From the NCBI RefSeq assembly GCF_050946405.1, contig NZ_JBMNUS010000012.1, forward strand, positions 81,372-145,371: DNA of 64,000 bases, read 5' to 3'. Each line of letters opens with the position of its first letter. The first letter of the stretch is position 1. Shown here piece after piece: positions 35,457 through 46,585 of the stretch. The notes under the pieces are model-generated. The model was not told the DNA's origin. It saw only the letters and a list, made by a program, of their open reading frames with translations, and did not search any database. This DNA is from Pseudochelatococcus sp050946405. Its GTDB lineage: Bacteria; Pseudomonadota; Alphaproteobacteria; Rhizobiales; Beijerinckiaceae. A program made the position numbers and the translations under genes.

Positions 35457-36632
35457 TCAGCCTCCGTTCGGAGCGGCTTCGACAAGCGCGACGCCCTCGC
35501 CGCGCTTGTGGCCGACGCTGGTGACGACGGCGTGATGCAGCCGCCCGGCCTCGATCGCCACGGCGGCGAGCGCCAGGCCGAGCGGAAACTGGGCTTCGAG
35601 CGTGTGCCCGAACAGATCGCCCGTGGCGTGAACGGGAATGCCCGGCACGAGCTTCGTCAACGAGCCGCGCTCTTCCTCCGTGATGCCGGCGATGCCCGTG
35701 GCCCCGGAGAAAACCGCGCCGCCGATGCCTCGGAACGGCTTGGCGCTGTCGTTCCACAGCTTTTCAACGGACGCGCCCACAGAGCCCGGATGCCGGCGGG
35801 TGTAGTCCGAAGCGATGCCGCGCAGCACGCCCAGCGCCCGCGCGCCGCGCGCCTCGGCATGTTCGCGCGCCTCGAAGACGAGAAAGGCCGCGCCGCTGCC
35901 GAGGATGAAACCGCCGCCTTCGCCGGGCCGATCCCACACGGAAGAAAAATGCTCTTTCCACAGATAGCCGCCGAGTTCGTAGATCAGCAGCGCATCGGGA
36001 CGCTCGGCGTTATAGGAGCCGCCGACGAGGAAAATGTCGCCCTGGCCGGCCGCGATCCGCCCGTGCGCGATGCGCACCGCGTCGACGCCCGCCTGTTCCT
36101 CGCCCATGAAGGTGCGCGAGGCGCCGGTGACGCCGTGCACGATGGCGATGTTGCCGGCGAGCAAATTCGACAATTGCGCCAGGAAGAGCGTGGGGCGCAG
36201 GTCGCTCATCAGGCGCTCGTTGAGAAACGCCTCGGGGTTCCCGGCGGCGTCGATGCCGGACAGGATCTGGCCGTCCACCGCGTAGTCGCGCTCGCCGCCG
36301 CCGGCCGCGACGATCATCTGCGCCGCATGGCGCAGCGCCGAGTCGCGGGCAAGCCCGGCATCATCAAGGGCGAGGCCGGCCGCGTAGACGCCCAGCTTCT
36401 GCCAGTTTTCCATCTGCCGCTGGTCGGCCTTCCTGGGGATCTGCCGGCTCCATTCGAGCGGCACGGCAGGATGCACGGGGAAGGGCGCGAAGGTATCGGT
36501 ATCGACCTGCGCGGCGTTGTCGCCGTCAAGGGCGGCGAGATGCGCGGCGCGGCCCTCTCCCAGATTCGATACGATACCGATCCCGGTGATCCAGACATCG
36601 CGGTTGTTCTTGCTGGCGGGGGCGCTGGCCAT
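35457..36632 (-). CDS. fabF2: Beta-ketoacyl-ACP synthase-like protein lacking catalytic residues (FabF2)
   Basis: The 391-residue protein has a thiolase-like ketosynthase fold (VWITGIGIVSNLGEGRAAHL; GGGFILGSGAAFLVFE). The segment that aligns with the Cys loop is GVTGASRTFMGEEQAG (Ala about 171 for Cys), the first His is replaced by Gly (FSGATGIAG), and the Lys region reads ATGDLFGHTLEA, keeping only the last His. It cannot condense acyl chains by the usual mechanism. A chain-length-factor-like partner of FabF1 is the likeliest role. Confidence 0.85.
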   Translation of the reverse strand: MASAPASKNNRDVWITGIGIVSNLGEGRAAHLAALDGDNAAQVDTDTFAPFPVHPAVPLEWSRQIPRKADQRQMENWQKLGVYAAGLALDDAGLARDSALRHAAQMIVAAGGGERDYAVDGQILSGIDAAGNPEAFLNERLMSDLRPTLFLAQLSNLLAGNIAIVHGVTGASRTFMGEEQAGVDAVRIAHGRIAAGQGDIFLVGGSYNAERPDALLIYELGGYLWKEHFSSVWDRPGEGGGFILGSGAAFLVFEAREHAEARGARALGVLRGIASDYTRRHPGSVGASVEKLWNDSAKPFRGIGGAVFSGATGIAGITEEERGSLTKLVPGIPVHATGDLFGHTLEAQFPLGLALAAVAIEAGRLHHAVVTSVGHKRGEGVALVEAAPNGG

Positions 36633-36647
36633 TCAGGCATTCTCCAT

Positions 36648-37124
36648 TCAGGCGTTTTCCCGCCCGGCGGTTATCCGCTCAAGTCCGATGTCCGCCGCCT
36701 GCGCGCGCATCCGGGCCGAAAGACCGTCGGGAAAAGGCATCAGCTTGAACATCAGTTCCGCATTGCAGATGGCCTTGCCGTCGCTGGCGATGCTCGCCCG
36801 CGTCACCGCATAGCCCGAGCCCTGATGGGTGCGCGTCGCGGTGATGACGAGCGGCGCGCCGGGACCGACGAAGGAGCGGAACTTGGCCTTCTCGACCCCC
36901 GCCAGAAACGGCATATGCGAGAAGTCGATCAGCCCCAGAATGAGATAGCCCGACGCTTGCGCCATCGTTTCCGTCAACAGCACGCCCGGCATCAGCGGGT
37001 GGCCGGGGAAATGCCCCTCGAAAACCGGGCTGGCCTCGGGCACCGTCGACTGCGCTTCAAGCCGCTCCTCCGCCTCGTCGAAAGAGGCAACGCGGTCGAT
37101 CATCTGAAAATATTCAAGGCGCAT
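36648..37124 (-). CDS. fabZ: 3-hydroxyacyl-ACP dehydratase, very-long-chain cluster (FabZ-like)
   Basis: The 158-residue hot-dog-fold protein carries the FabZ motif FEGHFPGHPLMPGVLLTETM with the catalytic His, and continues with QASGYLILGLI. It lies 15 bases upstream of fabF2. It should dehydrate 3-hydroxyacyl-AcpXL in the lipid A acyl chain elongation cycle. Housekeeping fabZ is usually elsewhere, beside lpxD. Confidence 0.9.
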   Translation of the reverse strand: MRLEYFQMIDRVASFDEAEERLEAQSTVPEASPVFEGHFPGHPLMPGVLLTETMAQASGYLILGLIDFSHMPFLAGVEKAKFRSFVGPGAPLVITATRTHQGSGYAVTRASIASDGKAICNAELMFKLMPFPDGLSARMRAQAADIGLERITAGRENA

Positions 37125-37372
37125 GGATGCGTTTTACCTTACGGCCTGACAAGCGCTGAACCGGGCTTTCCCGTGCGGGGCGGCGGATGGAGGCCGGATT
37201 TCATGCGAAAGCAAATCCACGTTGCATGAAAGTGCTTCCGATCACGTTAACGACAAGCGTCGGAACGTACAACGGATGAGCGGATCCTGTGCGACGCGGG
37301 CGAATACTCCCGATCAGGGTCCGATCCGCAAGTGAATGTCCGCTGCCCATGGACCCGCCGTTCCCGCCCCGT

Positions 37373-37651
37373 TCAGCCCTTGGCGGCGACAAGCTCGTCG
37401 ATGCGGGCGGCGAGGTTCTTCAGCACGAAATACTGCTCCGCCGGCACTTTGCCCTCGTTGACTTCCTGCGTCCACGATTCCAGGGGCAGCTTGATGCCGA
37501 ACGCCTTGTCGATGGCGAAGGCGATATCGAGAAACGCCAATGAATCGACGCCGAGATCATCGATCGCATGGCTGTCGGGCGTGATCTGCTCGCGCGGGAT
37601 ATCCGACGTTTCGGCGATAATGTCGGCGACGGTCTCAAATGTGGATGCCAT
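37373..37651 (-). CDS. acpXL: Acyl carrier protein AcpXL
   Basis: The 92-residue carrier protein has the phosphopantetheine Ser at about residue 37 (DLGVDSLAFLDIAFAID). Its length and KAFGIKLPLESWTQEVNEG match AcpXL, the special carrier for the very-long-chain fatty acid of rhizobial lipid A. It is first in the cluster, about 250 bases before fabZ; that gap (37125-37372) shows no gene. Confidence 0.92.
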   Translation of the reverse strand: MASTFETVADIIAETSDIPREQITPDSHAIDDLGVDSLAFLDIAFAIDKAFGIKLPLESWTQEVNEGKVPAEQYFVLKNLAARIDELVAAKG

Positions 37652-37770
37652 CGCGGTACTCCTGATTCTGCGGCCTGCGCGGTTGCGTCGTGGCGGACCA
37701 ATGGCAAATCAAAGGCTTGCGCGCGGCTTGCGCCGCACGACGCCGATCTGGGATGTTTCCATATACATGA

Positions 37771-37798
37771 GCACCGGCGCTTATCCAAGCGCCGGTGC
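37771..37798 (-). terminator. Perfect 12-base hairpin between acnA and acpXL
   Basis: GCACCGGCGCTT and AAGCGCCGGTGC pair exactly across ATCC. It lies 88 bases past the acnA stop, in the 234-base gap before acpXL, with no T tract. It probably ends or trims the acnA transcript. Confidence 0.55.
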
Positions 37799-37885
37799 CC
37801 GTGATTGTTGCATTACAATGACGTGGCTTCAAACGCGACCCGCATCACGGGAGAAGTTGTCCCGCAGGTGAAAGCCGCGTCGGGA

Positions 37886-40588
<2,703 letters not shown>

Positions 40589-40805
40589 TGCGTGATCCTT
40601 GCGGGGATGAGTGACACGAATGCCAAGCCTTGAAGCGCCAGAACGCGCGCGCCGCCCCGGGAGTGCCCAGGTCCCCGCGCGTCACGCGCGCGGCGCAGCC
40701 TGCGAGCTATATAGCCACTTTCGCGTCCGTGCGCTAGACCGTTAATAGCGGTTCTAAAGAGCTTGCCGCGCAAACGCAATTGTTTAGAGAGGATTTAATC
40801 TCGCT

Positions 40806-41435
40806 TTGCACATTCTCGCCGAAAACCTCGCCTGCCGGCGTTCCGGGCGGCTTCTGTTCTCCGGCGTGGGCTTCGCGCTCGCGGCCGGTCAGGCGCTTGT
40901 CGTCACCGGGCGCAACGGAGCCGGCAAATCAAGCCTGCTGGCCATCCTGGCCGGCGCGCTGAAGCCGGCTGCGGGCATCCTGCGCCTGGTCGGCGCGGAC
41001 GAGCGCACGCTGCCTGAAGTCGTCAACGCCGTCGGCCACCGCGAGGGGCTGAAGGCGATGCTGACGGCGGAGGAAAACCTCGCCTTCGCCCGCGATGTGC
41101 TGGGCCGGCCGGCGCTGACGCCGCGCGCGGCGCTGGAGAAGCTCGATGTCGCCCATCTGGCGCGGCTGCCGGTGGCCTATCTGTCCGCCGGCCAGCGGCG
41201 GCGCGTGGCTTTGGCGCGGCTTTTTGTCACGTCGCGTCCCGTCTGGCTGCTCGACGAGCCGACTTCCGCGCTCGATGCGCCCTCGCAGGCGCTGCTTGCG
41301 GCGTTGATGCGCGAGCATCTGGCGAATCGCGGCCTGATCGTCGCCGCGACGCATCTGCCGCTCGCTCTCGACGGCGCGCTGACGCTGACTGTCGCGCCGC
41401 CGGAGCCGATGGAAGAGCAGGGAGAAATGTGGTGA
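40806..41435 (+). CDS. ccmA: CcmA, haem-export ABC ATPase
   Basis: From a TTG at 40806 (HILAENLAC follows) the protein has 209 residues. Walker A GRNGAGKSSL, signature LSAGQRRRVALARLF and Walker B VWLLDEPTSALDAPS are present. With CcmB and CcmC it forms the complex that loads and releases haem from the CcmE chaperone in cytochrome c maturation (system I). No ATG fits; the stop overlaps ccmB. Confidence 0.92.
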   Translation: MHILAENLACRRSGRLLFSGVGFALAAGQALVVTGRNGAGKSSLLAILAGALKPAAGILRLVGADERTLPEVVNAVGHREGLKAMLTAEENLAFARDVLGRPALTPRAALEKLDVAHLARLPVAYLSAGQRRRVALARLFVTSRPVWLLDEPTSALDAPSQALLAALMREHLANRGLIVAATHLPLALDGALTLTVAPPEPMEEQGEMW

Positions 41436-42100
41436 TTCGCGCGCTCAAGGCCATCATTCGGCGCGATCTGAGCATCGCGGCGCGCATCGGCGGGGCGGGC
41501 GGGCTGTCGCTGGTGTTCTTCCTGATGCTGGTGACGCTCATTCCCTTCGCCGTCGGCCCCGATCTCAACCTGCTGTCGCGCATCGGCCCGGCGATCCTGT
41601 GGCTTGCGGCTGTGCTCTCCACCCTTATCGGTCTCGACAGGCTGTTTCAGGCCGACGAGGAAGACGGCTCGCTCGCCATCATGCTGGCGAGCGAGACCCC
41701 GCTCGAACTCGTGGTGATCGCCAAGGGCGTGGCGCATTGGCTGACGACCGGCCTGCCGCTGGCGCTCTTCGCGCCCCTGCTGGGGCTGATGCTGGCGCTG
41801 ACGCCGCAGGCGATGCTGGCCGTGTGCGCCACCCTCGTCGTCGGCACGCCGGCGCTCACCTTCATCGGCATGGTCGGCGCGGCGCTCACAGCCCGCCTGC
41901 GCCGGGGCGGGCTCATCCTCTCCGTTCTGGTCATGCCGCTGATGGTGCCGACGCTCGTTTTCGGCGTTTCGGCGGCGCAGGCGGCCTCGGGCGGCACGGT
42001 GCCGTTTCTCACGCCGTTTCTCGTGCTGTGCGCGTTGAGCCTCATGACGCTGGTCATCGGAGCCGCCGCCGCCGCCGCCGCGCTGAGAGGGCACGAATGA
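41432..42100 (+). CDS. ccmB: CcmB, haem exporter membrane subunit
   Basis: GTG at 41432 overlaps the ccmA stop (GTGA); another GTG at 41429 is possible. The 222-residue protein has six membrane helices and the CcmB signature LDRLFQADEEDGSL. It forms the membrane part of the CcmAB transporter. Confidence 0.93.
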   Translation: MIRALKAIIRRDLSIAARIGGAGGLSLVFFLMLVTLIPFAVGPDLNLLSRIGPAILWLAAVLSTLIGLDRLFQADEEDGSLAIMLASETPLELVVIAKGVAHWLTTGLPLALFAPLLGLMLALTPQAMLAVCATLVVGTPALTFIGMVGAALTARLRRGGLILSVLVMPLMVPTLVFGVSAAQAASGGTVPFLTPFLVLCALSLMTLVIGAAAAAAALRGHE

Positions 42101-42236
42101 GCGCGCGGGGGCGGAACATGCGCGAATTATCGCATTGTCGGGCGGGACGGCAGCCGTTACATCGGTTACAATCTGGAATTTATCCAGTGCCGCCGACATG
42201 GCGGCTACCGTCGAACCCTGACTGACGGAACCGGGG

Positions 42237-43055
42237 ATGGCCGAAAAGAACTCGATAGTCACCGCGCTTGCCAATCCGACCCGCTTTCTTGCCCTTTCGG
42301 CGCGCGTGCTGCCGTGGGTCGCCGGCCTGTCGGCCCTGCTGCTGCTGGCGGGGCTGTGGCTCGTGTTCTTCCGCGTGCCGGACGACTACCAGCAGGGCGC
42401 GACGGTGCGCATCATGTATATCCACGTTCCGGCTGCCTGGCTGTCGCTGTTTCTCTATGCGATGATGACGGGCTCGGCCATCGGCACGCTGGTGTGGCGG
42501 CATCCGCTCGCGGATGTGGCGCAGAAGGCCGCGGCCCCCATCGGCGCGGCCTTCACCTTTCTGTGCCTCGTCACCGGCGCCATCTGGGGCAAGCCGATGT
42601 GGGGCACGTGGTGGGTGTGGGATGCGCGCCTGACGTCGGAACTCGTGCTGCTGCTCATCTATCTCGGCATCATCGCCCTCTGGCGCGCCTTCGAGGAGCC
42701 CTCGGCGGCGGCGCGCGCGGTCGCGATCATGACGCTGGTGGGCTTCGTCAACATTCCCATCGTGAAATTTTCCGTCGACTGGTGGAACACGCTGCACCAG
42801 CCGGCTTCCGTGTTCCGGCTCGGTGGCTCCTCCATCGACGCATCCATGCTCTGGCCGCTGCTGGTGACGGCGGCGGGCTTCACGCTGCTGGCCGTGGCGC
42901 TGCACCTTTCCGGCATGCGCACCGAAATCCTGCGCCGGCGCGTGCGCGCGCTGAGCCTGATGGAAGCCCAGCAGCGGGAGCGCGCGCCCGCTCCCGGTAT
43001 CATCGGCAACGAGAATCCGGGCGCTGAAAATCTGCGCACAGGAGCGTTGTCATGA
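42237..43055 (+). CDS. ccmC: CcmC, haem-handling protein of cytochrome c maturation
   Basis: The 272-residue protein has six helices and the haem-binding tryptophan-rich motif WGTWWVWDARLTSELVL, with His in MYIHVPAAW and NTLHQPASV. It places haem on CcmE in the periplasm. It overlaps ccmD by four bases (ATGA). The 136-base gap before it holds no gene. Confidence 0.95.
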   Translation: MAEKNSIVTALANPTRFLALSARVLPWVAGLSALLLLAGLWLVFFRVPDDYQQGATVRIMYIHVPAAWLSLFLYAMMTGSAIGTLVWRHPLADVAQKAAAPIGAAFTFLCLVTGAIWGKPMWGTWWVWDARLTSELVLLLIYLGIIALWRAFEEPSAAARAVAIMTLVGFVNIPIVKFSVDWWNTLHQPASVFRLGGSSIDASMLWPLLVTAAGFTLLAVALHLSGMRTEILRRRVRALSLMEAQQRERAPAPGIIGNENPGAENLRTGALS

Positions 43056-43222
43056 GCGGCGCGCACACGGGCTACATCGTCGCGGCCTACGCTTTCGCGG
43101 CGCTCGTCGTCGGCGGGCTGATCCTGCGCGCCGTGCTCGACCACCGGGCGCAAAAGCGCGCGCTGGCCGATTTCGAGGCGCGCGGCGTGCAGCGCCGCTC
43201 GCGGCGGAAGGCGCAATCATGA
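43052..43222 (+). CDS. ccmD: CcmD, small haem-exporter protein
   Basis: The frame at 43052 overlaps ccmC and gives 56 residues, with one helix (YIVAAYAFAALVVGGLILRA) and a basic tail (HRAQKRALADFEARG), the CcmD pattern. It stabilises CcmC with CcmE. It overlaps ccmG by four bases. Confidence 0.92.
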   Translation: MSGAHTGYIVAAYAFAALVVGGLILRAVLDHRAQKRALADFEARGVQRRSRRKAQS

Positions 43223-43806
43223 GCGCTTCCGGGCCGGAGAAACCGCGCCGGCGTCTCGTCGTGCTGCTGCCGCTCGTCGCATTCGGCGCGCTGGCGGTGC
43301 TGTTCCTCACGCGCCTTCTCGACGGCGATCCCGCGCGCGTGCCGTCGGCGCTGATCGGGCGGCCCGCGCCGGCTTTCGACCTGCCGCCGCTCGACGGGCT
43401 CATGCGCGGCGGCGCGCCGGTGCCCGGTCTCGCGACGGCGGATCTGCGGGCGAACGGGGTCACGCTCGTCAATGTCTGGGCGTCGTGGTGCGTGCCGTGC
43501 CGGCAGGAGCATCCGCTGCTGATGAAGCTCGCGGCCGATCCGCGCGTCACCGTGGTGGGCATCAACTACAAGGATGCGCCGGAGAACGCGCGCCGCTTCC
43601 TCGGCGCGCTCGGCAATCCGTTCGCGCGCGTGGGCGCGGATACCGGCGGCCGCGTCGGCATCGACTGGGGCGTCTACGGCGTGCCGGAAACCTTCGTGGT
43701 GGCGGCGGACGGCGCCATCCGCCACAAGCACATCGGGCCGCTCACGCCCGAAGCGGTGGCGACGACGCTCGAAGCCGCCATTGTGGCGGCCGCGGCGGCG
43801 CCCTGA
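43219..43806 (+). CDS. ccmG: CcmG/DsbE, thiol:disulfide interchange protein
   Basis: The 195-residue protein has one N-terminal helix and a periplasmic thioredoxin domain with WASWCVPCRQEHP and YGVPETFVVAADG. It keeps apocytochrome c thiols reduced for haem attachment. Its stop (43804-43806) directly abuts the stop of the leftward septation gene, with no bases between. Confidence 0.95.
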   Translation: MSASGPEKPRRRLVVLLPLVAFGALAVLFLTRLLDGDPARVPSALIGRPAPAFDLPPLDGLMRGGAPVPGLATADLRANGVTLVNVWASWCVPCRQEHPLLMKLAADPRVTVVGINYKDAPENARRFLGALGNPFARVGADTGGRVGIDWGVYGVPETFVVAADGAIRHKHIGPLTPEAVATTLEAAIVAAAAAP

Positions 43807-44457
43807 TCACTCTTTCGACGGTTCGTCCTGTGGGGAATGGCGCAGGATGAGCCGCGTCTGCGCCAGCGCGAAGGCGAGCGTGATCGGCATGAAACCGAAC
43901 ACCTTGAAGCTCACCCAGAAGTCCGTGCTCTGCGTGCGCCAGACGATTTCGTTGATCGCGGCGAGCACGAAGAAGAACGCGCCCCAGCGGAAGGTGAGCT
44001 TGCGCCAGCCCGCGTCGTCGAGCTGGAACACGCTGCCGAAGATGATCGGCAGCAGCGGCCTGTCGAACAGGAACAGGCCGCCGAGCAGGATGGCGCCGAA
44101 AAGGCAATTGACGATGGTGGGCTTGAGCTTGATGAACAGGTCGTCGTTGAGCCACAGCGTCATCGCGCCGAACGCCACCACGACGACGCCCGACACCAGC
44201 GGCATGACGGGCACGCGCCGCTCCAATGCGTAGTTGACCGCCAGCGCCGCGATGGTCGCCAGCATGAACACGGCGGTGGCGGAAAAAATGCCGGCGTGTT
44301 CGGGGCTCATGCCGGCCGGCAGCAGCGGGCCGATCAGCGGGCCGAACAGGGCGGGGCGGGCGTTCGCCGCGAAGAACAGCAGCAGCGGCCCCATTTCCAG
44401 CAGCAGTTTGGTGAGGGGCGGCAGGCCCGCTTTTCCGGTTTCGGCAGTGTGTGTCAT
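43807..44457 (-). CDS. yciB: Inner-membrane septation protein A (YciB/IspZ family)
   Basis: The ATG at 44457 overlaps the ftsY stop (ATGA) and gives 216 residues with five or six helices. The family marks are LLEMGPLLLFFAANAR and KLKPTIVNCLFGAILLGGLF, with WRTQSTDFWVSFKVFG late. Members affect cell division and envelope integrity. It follows ftsY, as in other Hyphomicrobiales. Confidence 0.93.
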   Translation of the reverse strand: MTHTAETGKAGLPPLTKLLLEMGPLLLFFAANARPALFGPLIGPLLPAGMSPEHAGIFSATAVFMLATIAALAVNYALERRVPVMPLVSGVVVVAFGAMTLWLNDDLFIKLKPTIVNCLFGAILLGGLFLFDRPLLPIIFGSVFQLDDAGWRKLTFRWGAFFFVLAAINEIVWRTQSTDFWVSFKVFGFMPITLAFALAQTRLILRHSPQDEPSKE

Positions 44458-45683
44458 GGTCCCTGATCGTCCAGCCCGGCGATGGCGCGGGCAAAATCCT
44501 TCGCGGCGAAGGGTTCGAGGTCGTCGACGCCCTCGCCGACGCCGATGAAATGCACCGGCAGGCCGAACCTGTCGGCGAGGGCGACGAGGATGCCGCCGCG
44601 CGCGGTGCCGTCGAGCTTGGTCATGACGAGGCCGGTGACGCCGGCCGTCTGGCCGAATATCTCGACCTGACCGACCGCATTCTGCCCCGTCGTGGCGTCG
44701 AGCACCAGCAGCACGGCGTGCGGGGCGTTCTCGTCCCGCTTCTTCACGACGCGGATGACCTTTTCCAGCTCCGCCATCAGCCCGGCCTTGTTCTGGAGGC
44801 GGCCGGCGGTGTCGATGAGCAGCACGTCGGTGCCGCTTTCCTGCGCCTCGCGCAGCGCGTCGAAGGCGAGGCCGGCGGCGTCCGCGCCCTGCTCGCGGCG
44901 GATGACGCGCGCGCCGGTGCGCTCGCCCCATACCGAAAGTTGCTCGATGGCGGCGGCGCGGAACGTGTCGCCGGCCGCCAGCATCACGGAGCGCCCCTCG
45001 GCGCGGAACTTTTGCGCGAGCTTGCCGATGGTGGTCGTCTTGCCCGATCCGTTGACGCCGACCATCAGGATCACGAACGGCCTTTTCGCGGCATCCACGA
45101 CGAGCGGCTGCGCGACGGGGGCGAGCACTTCCTCGATCTCGGCGGCGAGAATCGCCTTCACCTCGTCGGGCGCGATGGTCTTGTCGTAGCGCCCCTTGCC
45201 CACCGCCTCCGTGACGCGGGTCGCCATGCCGACGCCGAGATCCGCCTGGATCAGGATGTCTTCCAGCTCCTCCAGCGTGTCGCCGTCGAGCTTGCGGCGC
45301 GTGAAGATGCCGGTGATGCCGGAGCCGATGCTGGAGGACGTGCGCGACAGGCCGCTCTTGAGGCGCTGCCACCAGCTCGCCTGCACCGGCGGCTCTTCCT
45401 GCACGGGCAGCTCTTCCTGCGCCGGCGGCGCCTCCTGCGCGGGTTCCGGTTCCGCCGGCTCAGGTTCCATCGGTTCGCGCCCGGTGCGCTCCGACCTTTC
45501 GGACTCTTGCCTTTCGGGCGCTCGCCTTTCGGATTCCGGCGCGGGCGATTCGGGCGGCGGCTCGATCGGGACGAGGCTCCCGTCGTCGCTGGCCGGGATG
45601 TCGGGCGGCGCCTCCTGCTTGCGGCCGAAGAGGCGGGAGAACAGGCCGCGCTTCTTGCCGTCCTGCCTGTCGTCGTCGGTCAT
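44454..45683 (-). CDS. ftsY: FtsY, signal recognition particle receptor
   Basis: The 409-residue protein has an acidic, Pro/Glu/Gln-rich A domain (about 30-100), then the NG domain with G1 GVNGSGKTTT, AAGDTFRAAAIEQL, LIDTAGR and TKLDGTARGG. It receives the SRP-ribosome complex at the inner membrane. The long A domain is normal for the order. It is followed by the septation gene with a four-base overlap. Confidence 0.96.
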   Translation of the reverse strand: MTDDDRQDGKKRGLFSRLFGRKQEAPPDIPASDDGSLVPIEPPPESPAPESERRAPERQESERSERTGREPMEPEPAEPEPAQEAPPAQEELPVQEEPPVQASWWQRLKSGLSRTSSSIGSGITGIFTRRKLDGDTLEELEDILIQADLGVGMATRVTEAVGKGRYDKTIAPDEVKAILAAEIEEVLAPVAQPLVVDAAKRPFVILMVGVNGSGKTTTIGKLAQKFRAEGRSVMLAAGDTFRAAAIEQLSVWGERTGARVIRREQGADAAGLAFDALREAQESGTDVLLIDTAGRLQNKAGLMAELEKVIRVVKKRDENAPHAVLLVLDATTGQNAVGQVEIFGQTAGVTGLVMTKLDGTARGGILVALADRFGLPVHFIGVGEGVDDLEPFAAKDFARAIAGLDDQGP

Positions 45684-45787
45684 GGGGCTTTCCGTCGTTG
45701 CAGGGTCCGATGGTTCGATGGGCCCGCCCGGAAGGACCGGCCCGGAAAGACTTGCTATCGCCTCGCTTCCTCGATAGCCCGAACGGC

Positions 45788-46585
45788 ATGAACGGGGAAG
45801 TCACAGAAGCCGATATAATGCGCCGCGTGCTCTATCGCGATGCCCTGATGCTCGTCATCGACAAGCCGGCCGGGCTGCCGGTGCATCCGGGGCCGCGCAA
45901 CGCCGCCTCGCGCGGCGCGGGCGACGCGGATGTCACGCTGACGCAATTCCTGCCCGCGCTGCGTTTCGGCCTGCCGCGCGTGCCGGAACTCGCCCACAGG
46001 CTCGACCGCGACACCTCCGGCTGCCTCGTGCTCGGCCGCCATCGCAAGGCGCTGGAGCGGCTGGGCAAGCTTTTCGCCGGGAGCGCGGCGCACAAGACCT
46101 ATTGGGCGATCGTCGAAGGCGGCCCGCAGGCGGATGCGGGGGAGATCGACCTGCCGCTCGGCCGCCGCGACCCCGATCGCGGCTGGTGGATGAAGGTGGA
46201 CCCGCAAGGCCAGCCGGCGCTCACCCGCTGGCGCGTGCTGGGGCGGGCGCAAGGCCGCACCTGGCTGGCGCTGGAGCCGGTGACGGGGCGCACGCATCAG
46301 TTGCGCGTGCATTGCGCGGCGAGCGGTTTTCCTATCCTCGGCGATGCCGTCTACGGCAACGCGCCGCGTAGCGGCGGGCCGGGCCTGCATCTGCATGCGC
46401 GGGCGATCACGCTGCCGCTCTATCCCAGGCGCGCGCCGATCCATGTGGAAGCGCCGCTGCCGGCGCATATGGCGCAAACCTTCGCGGCGCTCGGGTTCAA
46501 CGCGCCGGCGCCGTCAGGCGGCGAGCAACTGCCGCCCGTCGTGGGCGGCGATGGTGACGGGCAGGAACTGGCCGGCGGCGGGTGA
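45788..46585 (+). CDS. RluA-family pseudouridine synthase
   Basis: From the ATG at 45788 (an internal ATG at 45818 is also possible) the protein has 265 residues. The catalytic Asp is in AHRLDRDTSGCLVL; VIDKPAGLPVHPGP and EPVTGRTHQLRVH complete the family pattern. It should modify rRNA or tRNA uridines; the site is not predictable. Its last 72 bases overlap the 3' end of mtaB on the other strand. Confidence 0.92.
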   Translation: MNGEVTEADIMRRVLYRDALMLVIDKPAGLPVHPGPRNAASRGAGDADVTLTQFLPALRFGLPRVPELAHRLDRDTSGCLVLGRHRKALERLGKLFAGSAAHKTYWAIVEGGPQADAGEIDLPLGRRDPDRGWWMKVDPQGQPALTRWRVLGRAQGRTWLALEPVTGRTHQLRVHCAASGFPILGDAVYGNAPRSGGPGLHLHARAITLPLYPRRAPIHVEAPLPAHMAQTFAALGFNAPAPSGGEQLPPVVGGDGDGQELAGGG

